64,000 nt of DNA. Origin: Lachnospiraceae bacterium JC7. GTDB taxonomy: Bacteria; Bacillota; Clostridia; Lachnospirales; Lachnospiraceae. The stretch covers positions 1 to 64,000 of the forward strand of contig ALYD01000002.1 in the NCBI GenBank assembly GCA_000513555.1, in the 5' to 3' direction. Position numbers and translations under genes: made by a program. Below the pieces are notes generated by a model. The model did no database searches and had not been told where the DNA came from. It saw only the letters and a list, made by a program, of their open reading frames with translations. This document shows positions 53,948-61,845 of the stretch, in pieces; within the stretch, counting starts at the first letter, position 1; every line of letters starts with the position of its first letter.

Positions 53948-55279
53948 TCAGAATTTTCCTTTTTTCCTGTACCACTTATAGAAGCATATACAGATGATGG
54001 CACTTAGAAGCGAGCCCGCCGGAGCCGCAAGACCCATGGCGTAAAGTGAATCCGGACTGAGCTCCGTTGCAAGCCATGCTCCCGGAATACGCACCAGAAG
54101 CACTGACAGCACATTGTGTATGAAACTTAGTATAGAAACATTGCAGGCACTGAAATATCCGGAAAACGGAAAATGGATTCCCGCCACAACGCAGTCCAGC
54201 ACATAGGTCCGCATGTACTGAACAGAAAGCTCACGTACAACAGGGTCTGATGTAAACATTGAGAAAACCGGCCCTGAAATGAACTGAAAAAGTACCGCAA
54301 ATATAAGTCCGATTCCGGCTGACATCATGACTCCGTACTTCAAAGTCTGACGGGCCCTCACTCTGTCTCCCGCTCCTATGGACTGGGCGGCGATGGTGGA
54401 GACTGTGGAAAGCATGCTGGAAGGCACCAGGAAAAGAAAGCTTATGGTCTTCTCTACTATTCCTACAGCCGCAGAAATATCCACGCCTCTTCGATTTGCG
54501 ATCACAGTTATCACGAGAAATCCGATCTGAACGAATCCGTCCTGACAGGCGATGGGAAAGCCGACCCCCAGTATCTTTTCCAGCACCTTTCTATCAAGCA
54601 CGAAGTCAGCCTTATGTACAACAAAAAGCTTTTTCTTCACTATGGCCATCAGGGCAATGACTACACTTACTCCCTGAGCCAGCACTGTACCGTAGGCAGC
54701 ACCGGATGCACCGAGTGCCATGGGGCTCATGAAAATGAGGTCAAGAACTATATTCACAAAACAGGCGATGGCGATAAACATTAGCGGACTCTTTGAATCC
54801 CCCATGCCTCTGAATATAGAACTCAGTATGTTGTAAGCTATGATGAACGGAATTCCCGCAAAGCAAATGGTGAGATAACTGACGGTTCCCGGCACTGCCT
54901 CAACAGGCGTTGAAAGGGCCGAAACTATGGGGTGAATAGTCATGAGTAGAATTACCGTAACAATCACTGCGACCCCCGCGAAAAGCGTTACAGTGTTTCC
55001 GATGGCGCGGCTCACCTTCTTCTCATCCTCAGCTCCCACGAACTGACCGATCATGACTGTCGAACCCATAGCGAGTCCCACCAGCATAACCGTAACCATA
55101 TGCATGACCTGTGAACCTATGGAAACTGCGGAAATCACATCCGCACCGTTGAACTGCCCTGCTATGAGAAGATCTGCAAGCCCGTAAAGCGTCTGAAGAA
55201 AGAAACTGAGAAGATACGGAAGTGAGAACCATATCATATTATGTAAAAGATTTCCCTTGGATAAATTGTGTTGTGCCAA
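53948..55279 (-). CDS. MATE-family multidrug/cation antiporter
   Basis: 443 residues from a TTG at 55279 (GGAGG six bases upstream); the longer frame from 55315 runs into the leader. Twelve hydrophobic segments in two similar halves. Family motifs SLPYLLSFFLQTLYGLADLLI (read as SLPYLLSF, LYGLADLLIAG), AEDEKKVSRAIGNTV and the second-half IIAAQSIGAGD-like block (STIAAQSIGAGDRVRARQ) are present. It exports drugs or metabolites using Na+ or H+. A promoter and a 20-bp palindrome lie upstream. Confidence 0.9.
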   Translation of the reverse strand: MAQHNLSKGNLLHNMIWFSLPYLLSFFLQTLYGLADLLIAGQFNGADVISAVSIGSQVMHMVTVMLVGLAMGSTVMIGQFVGAEDEKKVSRAIGNTVTLFAGVAVIVTVILLMTIHPIVSALSTPVEAVPGTVSYLTICFAGIPFIIAYNILSSIFRGMGDSKSPLMFIAIACFVNIVLDLIFMSPMALGASGAAYGTVLAQGVSVVIALMAIVKKKLFVVHKADFVLDRKVLEKILGVGFPIACQDGFVQIGFLVITVIANRRGVDISAAVGIVEKTISFLFLVPSSMLSTVSTIAAQSIGAGDRVRARQTLKYGVMMSAGIGLIFAVLFQFISGPVFSMFTSDPVVRELSVQYMRTYVLDCVVAGIHFPFSGYFSACNVSILSFIHNVLSVLLVRIPGAWLATELSPDSLYAMGLAAPAGSLLSAIICICFYKWYRKKGKF

Positions 55280-55347
55280 TGCTGCCTCCCGTAAAAAATG
55301 TGACCTATCCCACAAATTTTAATTTGACGCAAGGGATTTTACAACAG

Positions 55348-55375
55348 AATTTAGTGAATATCAGGCATAAATCAA
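55348..55375 (-). promoter_or_regulatory. Candidate promoter of the MATE gene
   Basis: TTGATT and TAAATT with a 16-base spacer on the minus strand, about 70 bases before the TTG start. Confidence 0.5.
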
Positions 55376-55378
55376 CTA

Positions 55379-55427
55379 TTAAACTAAATATACACACGCA
55401 TACATTTCGTGTGTATATTTAGTTTAA
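55379..55427. repeat. Perfect 20-bp inverted repeat upstream of the MATE gene
   Basis: TTAAACTAAATATACACACG and CGTGTGTATATTTAGTTTAA are exact complements around a 9-base loop. AT-rich with no T run. It lies just upstream of the candidate -35, between two minus-strand genes. It may be an operator, a cruciform-forming site or an mRNA hairpin. Confidence 0.75.
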
Positions 55428-55462
55428 TGAACCACCACCCATTAAGAGTTGGTATAGATATA

Positions 55463-55513
55463 AATATAAACTGCCGCACCGAGATGGGGCCCCCATCTGT
55501 CAGTACGGCAGTT
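55463..55513 (-). terminator. Probable terminator of the MMPL-GLUG operon
   Basis: AACTGCCG with CGGCAGTT, and inside it GATGGG with CCCATC. On the minus strand it is followed by TTTATATTTAT, not a clean T run. Confidence 0.6.
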
Positions 55514-55574
55514 CTATTATGTCCGCTTCTTAATTCGTTTGTATATTTCTGAATTTTTCTCAAACCCGGCAATT

Positions 55575-58500
55575 TTATTGCGCTACAGCTTTCTGATCCG
55601 GTTTCTTTTCTTTCTTCCCACCGCGTTTCCCATAAACCAAAAGCAGTACAAGAAGTACCAGTCCGGCGATGGCAGCTGCTATTTTACCTACGGGTGGCTC
55701 CTGCTTTGTAATGAGAATATCCAGCTTTCTTTCTCCCGTGACAAAAACGAGGTAATCTCCGAAATCCTCCGTAGCCTGCTTATGCCCGTTCACCGTAAAG
55801 CTGTATTTGCTCCATTCCGGCTTATGGACGCGGATCTTACGTTCAGGAAGTACATCTTCAGGAATCTCAATCAGATAGTGGTTTTCCTCAGGCATGGAGA
55901 ATGAAAGCACATCCTCTTCCATAAACTGTCCATCCACTATGATGACAGGTTTGTTGCTGCCCTTATAGTTCTCAGGTGAGTTCAGAAGTGCCACCGGCAG
56001 ATAGTAGGAAGCATTGACCACCAGATCATCCTCGATGACCGTATCCATGGGTTGATCCCACTGTATGAAAAAGCCTTCCTTTTCTTCCGGTTCAGGGAAG
56101 GGCACATCCTTAAGAACAGTTCCGGGCTTTGCCTCCTGCATATCAAGCAGCATGCCACCCATCCTGAACTGTACAAGCAGTGTTCCAATGGGAACAGATG
56201 ACTCTTCCGCAAGGCCTGCATAGTCTATGTTATCTATGGCTCCGTAGTTTCCTCCGAAGTAAACATTACCCTTAAGCTCCGAAGCATCCAGCTTCTCAAC
56301 CTGTCCCGAAACAGCCCCGGCGTACTCCTCTTCTCCGAGGATGGTAACAGCCGCGCTGTTGTCAGTGAGTGTCGTTCCGTAGCCGCTGATTCCGCCTACG
56401 TTTTTCTTTCCGGTGATACGGCATCTTGCAGTGTTTTTATTGAGCTTTCCATCTGCAAAGCCCGCTATTCCACCAACAAAATGTCCATCCTGAGCTTCAA
56501 CATCACCTGTGTTCTTACTGTCTGATATGTAACCTGTCTCCATCTTTCCGCAGATACCACCGGCATAGTTACCCCGGCCTTCCACGCTTGCCAGATTTTC
56601 AGATTCCATAACAACAGCCGACACTCCGAAGCTGTAGTCCAGGGAACGGTCGTTTGATCTCCGGATATCCTTGTCAGGATCGATATCAAACTCTATACCT
56701 ATAGTACCTACGATACCTCCGACTCCTATGTCTCCTGAAATGTTCCCTGCATTCCTGCATCGATAGATCCTGGAGGTTGAATTTTCATTATTTGAAGCAT
56801 TTTTAAAGATGCTTTCCTCGTCAAACTTCTCGTTAAGACGGTCTCGCTCATTCTTCAGCAGATCGGTAATGCTGTTGAAACGGCTGTTGATGGCATTGAG
56901 ATTTTCCAGCACCTCGATGCTGTCATCCCGTCCGAAAGCGCTCAGGCTGTCAAGCTGTGAAGAAAGACTGTCAAGCTGTGCATAGAGATTGTCCCCCGCC
57001 GCACGCACGATGGGGTTGCTTTCCATATGGATGTTGACACTGCCCGCAAGATTCGAAAGAGTTCCCCCCAGAGAAGAACTGAATCTGGAAAGACCGGAGC
57101 TGGCAGAATCAATATTATTCAGGGAATCCAGAATATTGCTTACGGAAGCATTGAGAGCTGCATCACGACGTGCGACATCTGTCTCCACAGCTCCGGATGC
57201 AATGAGATCCCTCTTGGTCCTAAGTCCTTCAAGAATAGTTTTCATGGCCTGCACATCCCCCGCCACACGGTTAATGCGGGTAAGGCCATCCGAGACTTTT
57301 GCCTGCCTTTCCTCAGGAACATCCGGTAAAAGATTGTTCTTTGCTTCATTTACGAAACTGCTGCTGTAGTTAAGATCCTCCTTCAGCTGATTATTCTGTG
57401 CTATCAATGTATTCTTTTCCGCATCTGACAGTGACAATGCATAGGCCAGATCGTCAATGGATGCACTCAGGTTATCCGACATACTGCTGAGACTGTCAAA
57501 GCTGTCATCCAGATAATCCATGTCACCGCCTATATCCCCTGTGGCATCAAGTATGGTCTGTGAGTTGGTGTTTATGGATTCCGAAAGCTCGTCAAAACGG
57601 TCCAGAGAAGCATTGTAAATGGTATTGGTGGAGTTCTTTACATCTGTCAGAGTCTTTGAGATCCCGTTCAGTCTCGCATAGGTACTGTTGGTTATCCCCT
57701 CTGTTGTATTTAAGGTATCCGTAACCAGAAGATTTATGGAATCGATCTCATCCGATATGGAGGAAAGCACATCCTTTGAGAAATCCAGTGTGATCTCCGG
57801 CTGCTGCTGTCCTGCTATACCGCCTGTGTCCTTGCGTCCGAACACAGCGCCTTTGTTCACGGAATCCTCGATGGCTCCGCCGTTTCGTCCGGCAATGCCT
57901 CCTGTATTGTATCCCAAATGGCTGTATCCCGTGGTTCCGGATGTCTCGCAGTTCCTTATGGTTCCACTCTTCAGGTTATAGCCTGTGATACCACCGGTAT
58001 CTATCCTTGTCTTGAAATTCTCCACATTATTGATGGAACGGGTTATCAGTATATTTTCCAGAATATCCTTAATATCCTCTGTGGACACACCCGACTCCCG
58101 GACTGAAGTATTGACCATGGCAGAGCTGGTACAGCTCTCAATGAGTCCCGCGTTCCTTCCGGCTATTCCGCCTGTTCCGTTGTCCCCCTCCAGAGTTCCG
58201 GTCACATGGCATGAGCGGATAATGCCTGTCTCTCCGTTCATTGCGGCGAGAATTCCCGTTGTGGTCTTTCCGCTCACCGAACTGTTTACAGTAACGCCTT
58301 CCACAGTACCGTAATTCTCCGACACAAAGGCCGCCGTTCTGTCACGTTCCGATGTGTTCACCGAGGTAAGCTCCAGATCCCGCACAGTGCCGTCGGAGCC
58401 TATGGTGCGAAACATGGGATCCTCTGATCTTACATTTGTGATGCTGTGGTTATTACCCTGAAATGTCCCGTTAAAATAAGCTACCGCCGGGAATACTTTT

Positions 58501-58730
58501 TCAGAAGAAAAATCCAGATCAGTATTGAGGCTGACGGTCATTCCGTCGGACCAGACATTGGAACGGCACTGCTTCGAAAAGCTCTTATAATCCTCCATGG
58601 AGTTTATTTCAAAGCTCCGGTCATTACCTGCTTCAGCCGCAAATATAATTCCCGACACCATAACTGAGACAGATAAAATCATCCCGAAAAATATGGAGGC
58701 TTTTGCAAGGTATTTATTCATTCTCTTCAT
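55575..58730 (-). CDS. GLUG-repeat surface protein, membrane anchored
   Basis: 1051 residues from the ATG at 58730 (GAGGAG ten bases upstream, overlapping the MMPL stop by 17 bases). Signal peptide about 1-34, then two blocks of GLUG-type repeats (TGGIAGRNGGAIEDSV, VGGIVGTIG, AGGICGKMETGYISDSK, VGGISGYGT) at about 70-350 and 690-840, separated by a long Ser/Asn/Asp/Leu-rich coiled coil (about 360-670). A beta-rich region follows, then one helix (about 1012-1032) and a basic KKEKKPDQK tail. It is an outward-facing single-pass protein. GLUG motifs occur in adhesins and surface enzymes; no catalytic site is visible. Coupled to MMPL, so a joint function is likely. Confidence 0.87.
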   Translation of the reverse strand: MKRMNKYLAKASIFFGMILSVSVMVSGIIFAAEAGNDRSFEINSMEDYKSFSKQCRSNVWSDGMTVSLNTDLDFSSEKVFPAVAYFNGTFQGNNHSITNVRSEDPMFRTIGSDGTVRDLELTSVNTSERDRTAAFVSENYGTVEGVTVNSSVSGKTTTGILAAMNGETGIIRSCHVTGTLEGDNGTGGIAGRNAGLIESCTSSAMVNTSVRESGVSTEDIKDILENILITRSINNVENFKTRIDTGGITGYNLKSGTIRNCETSGTTGYSHLGYNTGGIAGRNGGAIEDSVNKGAVFGRKDTGGIAGQQQPEITLDFSKDVLSSISDEIDSINLLVTDTLNTTEGITNSTYARLNGISKTLTDVKNSTNTIYNASLDRFDELSESINTNSQTILDATGDIGGDMDYLDDSFDSLSSMSDNLSASIDDLAYALSLSDAEKNTLIAQNNQLKEDLNYSSSFVNEAKNNLLPDVPEERQAKVSDGLTRINRVAGDVQAMKTILEGLRTKRDLIASGAVETDVARRDAALNASVSNILDSLNNIDSASSGLSRFSSSLGGTLSNLAGSVNIHMESNPIVRAAGDNLYAQLDSLSSQLDSLSAFGRDDSIEVLENLNAINSRFNSITDLLKNERDRLNEKFDEESIFKNASNNENSTSRIYRCRNAGNISGDIGVGGIVGTIGIEFDIDPDKDIRRSNDRSLDYSFGVSAVVMESENLASVEGRGNYAGGICGKMETGYISDSKNTGDVEAQDGHFVGGIAGFADGKLNKNTARCRITGKKNVGGISGYGTTLTDNSAAVTILGEEEYAGAVSGQVEKLDASELKGNVYFGGNYGAIDNIDYAGLAEESSVPIGTLLVQFRMGGMLLDMQEAKPGTVLKDVPFPEPEEKEGFFIQWDQPMDTVIEDDLVVNASYYLPVALLNSPENYKGSNKPVIIVDGQFMEEDVLSFSMPEENHYLIEIPEDVLPERKIRVHKPEWSKYSFTVNGHKQATEDFGDYLVFVTGERKLDILITKQEPPVGKIAAAIAGLVLLVLLLVYGKRGGKKEKKPDQKAVAQ

Positions 58731-61263
58731 GATCCATATACTCCTCGATATTCTGTCCTTCATTCTCAGCAAGCTTCTGAATGTCGCCGGAAATGATCGA
58801 TGCCCGCACATCTCCTCGCACGATGCCGTGTACTGTACCGATGATCTGACCGTCGATATGCCCCGTGATCCTTCCGTCGACCCTGATGATGCCGCTTTCC
58901 GCCCTCGCCTTGATGGGACGTGCAACAGAGAACTTCGTTATGGCGATGATCTTATCTCCCAAAAGGAGGATCTGGGGCAGAACGAAAAGAACCAGAAACA
59001 TCGAAAGAAGTGTGCCTCGGCCAATGCTTTGCCCGATACCTGCGATGGCGCCATCTGATGTGAGGAAACCGATAACGGTTCCTGCGATGGCCAGGATGGA
59101 GCCCGAAGTAATGATGGTCGGGAAGGCAAAGTTTACTGTTTCAATGATTGCCTCCTTACGGCCCATGGTCTTACGATTCTCGTCATAGCGGGAGCCGATT
59201 ACGATTGCGTAGTCGATATTTGCACCCATCTGAATTGAAGAAACGATAAGGTAGCTTATGAAGAATATGTTTTCCTTCATGATGGTCGGGAAGGAGAAGT
59301 TTATGAAGATGGAACCCTCGATGACCATGATAAGAAGGAGGGGCATTCCCACGGATTTGAAGGTAAACAGCAGGATCACAAGTACGAAAAGCAGTGATAC
59401 CACTGAAACTATGATGTTATCCGTTACGAACTGGCTTCCCAGGTCCATTTCCGATGTGGATTCACCAACGATCAATACCTTATGAGCGGGATCTTTATCC
59501 ATCTCTTCCTCAAAGATCGGATCTATCTTCCTGTGAAGTCCCTTTAGAAAACTGAAGGTCTCATCACTCTCCTCCGGCAGATTCAGGTATACAAGCATTC
59601 GTTCGTAGCGTTCTCCCCGAAGCTGTTTTTTTGCCATTACAAGTATATCGAAGGTGTCGTCTATATCCGCCCGGTCCTCATCATTAAGCTCCACATAGCC
59701 TTCGTCTATTTTATCGTGGAGGAACATGAACACATCTATGAATGGTATCTTGTATTTGTCAATTCCTCCGATGATATGTCCGTATTCATCCTTATCTGAT
59801 GCGTACATGCTGTACACCATTGCCGCCACATCATAGTCAAGATCCGCCATCTCCGAAAACTGTCTCGGAGTCAGAGGCTGCGAAACCATGTATCCGCCCT
59901 TGGCTTCGGTATTGGCAAGGGAAGTTACACTTTTTACCTCCGGCATGGACTCAAGAGATGCCGCAAGACGTGAGATCTTATAGTAATCATGGCTCGGCAT
60001 GTTAATGGCGATGAGATTGTTGCTGCCGAAGGTATCCCTGATCATATCCTCCGTGATCTGGGCCGCACTCCTGATAGGTGTCTTCAGATTGGAATAGCCG
60101 TAAACGTAAGGACACTTGGAAGAAATGAAATATCCCGCAACGATGACCACCAGAAATACAGGTGGTATAAACTTCTTTGTGGCGTACGCGAACCGTCCCA
60201 CAAAAGGTATCTTTGGAACCAGATTTTTATGTTTGGTCTTCATCATGATGTTTGAAAACAGCACAAGAAGACCCGGCATCAGAGTGAATACCGCAAAGAG
60301 ACTTATGATGATAGATTTCGTAAGGGTAAGTCCCAGATCCCTGCCCAGTCCGAAACCCATGAACAAAAGGGCCAGAAGTCCTGAAATAGTTGTCAGGGAA
60401 CTGGAGGTGATCTCCGGTATCGAATGACTCAGAGCTATGATAACCGCATCACGGGTATCATAGAACTCTCTCTGCTCCTTGAAGTGATTACAAAAAATGA
60501 TGGCATAGTCGATGGAAAGTGCCAGCTGCAGAACGATGGCCACAGAATTGGAAACGAATGAGATGGTTCCCATCATGTAGTTGGTTCCCTTATTGATAAG
60601 GGCTGCTGAACTAAAGGTAAGAAGAAGCACCGGCACTTCACCGAAGGTTTCCGAAGTCAGGATAAGCACCAGAACAACGACCGCTGCCACTATTACGATG
60701 ATGACCTGCATCTCCTCTTCGATGGCTTCCGCCTGCACATCTCCAAGAGTCGTTGAGACATGAAGGTCGTAGGAACCGAGGGCCTCTTTAAGGGCATTCA
60801 GGGAATCGAGACAACGCTCGTCATCTTCCGGATATTTGAAGACCACATCAAAAAGCGCGGAAGAATCATTATAATGCTCCCGTATCTCGTCTATGGTGAG
60901 TTCCTCATCTTCCTTGGCTATTTCTCCCGATGCCGGATTCAGATATTCCGGAAGAAATCCCGTTTCAAACACTCCCGGTGTCCCCTTAATGGTATCGCAC
61001 ACGGAAAAGGCCTCCCTGAGGGAAATGTTCGAAACCATGACTTTGGCTGAGCCAAAGGTGGTATACTCACTCTCCATCAGATTCATGGCCTGTTTGGTTT
61101 CAGTATCTTCGCTGAGATATGCCGAAAGATCGTTTTCCACAGACACCCAGTTCTGTGAAAACACCGAGAAGATGATCAAAATGAAATAAATAAGAAAAAA
61201 CAGATTTCGTTTATCCACGATAAACGAGCATATGGCTACCAACGGTGATTTCTGATTTTCCAT
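58714..61263 (-). CDS. MMPL/RND-superfamily transporter
   Basis: 849 residues from the ATG at 61263. Twelve membrane segments in two halves; each half has a large extracellular domain (about 40-200 and 430-600). The middle helices carry SIDYAIIFCNHFKEQRE (residues about 255-271) and ANIDYAIVIGSRYDE, which correspond to the conserved Asp-Tyr pair of MMPL proteins used for proton coupling. The C-terminus has a low-complexity series of IDGQIIGTVHGIV-type repeats. MMPL proteins export lipids or other hydrophobic compounds; the cargo here is unknown. First gene of the pair with the GLUG protein. Confidence 0.92.
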   Translation of the reverse strand: MENQKSPLVAICSFIVDKRNLFFLIYFILIIFSVFSQNWVSVENDLSAYLSEDTETKQAMNLMESEYTTFGSAKVMVSNISLREAFSVCDTIKGTPGVFETGFLPEYLNPASGEIAKEDEELTIDEIREHYNDSSALFDVVFKYPEDDERCLDSLNALKEALGSYDLHVSTTLGDVQAEAIEEEMQVIIVIVAAVVVLVLILTSETFGEVPVLLLTFSSAALINKGTNYMMGTISFVSNSVAIVLQLALSIDYAIIFCNHFKEQREFYDTRDAVIIALSHSIPEITSSSLTTISGLLALLFMGFGLGRDLGLTLTKSIIISLFAVFTLMPGLLVLFSNIMMKTKHKNLVPKIPFVGRFAYATKKFIPPVFLVVIVAGYFISSKCPYVYGYSNLKTPIRSAAQITEDMIRDTFGSNNLIAINMPSHDYYKISRLAASLESMPEVKSVTSLANTEAKGGYMVSQPLTPRQFSEMADLDYDVAAMVYSMYASDKDEYGHIIGGIDKYKIPFIDVFMFLHDKIDEGYVELNDEDRADIDDTFDILVMAKKQLRGERYERMLVYLNLPEESDETFSFLKGLHRKIDPIFEEEMDKDPAHKVLIVGESTSEMDLGSQFVTDNIIVSVVSLLFVLVILLFTFKSVGMPLLLIMVIEGSIFINFSFPTIMKENIFFISYLIVSSIQMGANIDYAIVIGSRYDENRKTMGRKEAIIETVNFAFPTIITSGSILAIAGTVIGFLTSDGAIAGIGQSIGRGTLLSMFLVLFVLPQILLLGDKIIAITKFSVARPIKARAESGIIRVDGRITGHIDGQIIGTVHGIVRGDVRASIISGDIQKLAENEGQNIEEYMDHEENE

Positions 61264-61845
61264 CCCCAACACTCTCTTTCTAAATACCCGTCTTTTTTCA
61301 TCAAAACCTCTATAAGTACTATGTGTTTTTCTAAGCAGCGCCCCATAAAACGATACTTACACATATCCTTGTAACTTATTTCGTCTTAAATCGGTTCAAA
61401 ATAAGAAAAATCTCCGGGCGGCTCATATCGTTGGGCACCGAATTCTTCCTGTTTCTGAAGGCGGTAAGATAGCAGATATTTAAATCAACAGTTAAGCCTG
61501 AGAAAACTTAAGCAGGAGCCGGAGGGCAGCCATCCTAAAACGTTGAGCGCGGACGAGAAAAATCAGAATAGCCCCCTTTAGAACCACTTGGAATACTGTT
61601 TCCTTGACCCCCTCGCCAACGCTGAGTTTCCATCAGGGAAACTCAGTGATTGGCGAGGGCTTAGGGCACTGCCCTCGATTTTTAATCGAGGGAGCCACGC
61701 GGCTTTGAGCGCTTCAAAAGAATCCGTAAGGATTCTTTCATCTTAGGGGGCTGAATTTTGATTTTTCCGCCGTAAGCGACCCGTTTGTGGACGGCTGCCC
61801 TCTGGCTCCGGCTGAACGGTTATCATTTATGGAAATCGGCGGATA
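61264..61845. other. Intergenic region between gltB and the MMPL gene
   Basis: 582 bases without a credible gene. The right half (61511-61813) is a nested inverted-repeat element; the left half (61264-61510) should contain the MMPL promoter but I see no convincing -35/-10 pair. Confidence 0.7.
61511..61813. repeat. About 300-bp nested inverted-repeat element / structured RNA candidate
   Basis: Outer arms of 21 bases (61511-61531 and 61793-61813) pair except one A/G and one G/U position. Inside, AAACG/CGTTT, GCGG/CCGC, AAAAATCA/TGATTTTT and AGCCCCC/GGGGGCT continue the long stem inward. The core holds at least four local hairpins: CCCTCGCCAA/TTGGCGAGGG with CTGAGTTTCC/GGAAACTCAG (61610-61659), CCCTCGATT/AATCGAGGG (61672-61692), AGCC/GGCT (61693-61704) and AAAGAATCC/GGATTCTTT (61717-61738). 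It lies 32 bases past the gltB stop. Either a structured RNA or a palindromic mobile repeat. Confidence 0.75.

Noticed and set aside
55280-55380. Guanidine or other riboswitch before the MATE gene
   Set aside because: No recognisable conserved ykkC-type bases in the short leader; only a promoter and palindrome are supported.
55384-55572. 62-codon minus-strand frame between MATE and GLUG genes
   Set aside because: Its codons are simply the two hairpins of this gap; there is no ribosome site.
58597-59058. 153-codon plus-strand frame over the MMPL/GLUG junction
   Set aside because: Antisense to two clear genes and not protein-like; no ribosome site.
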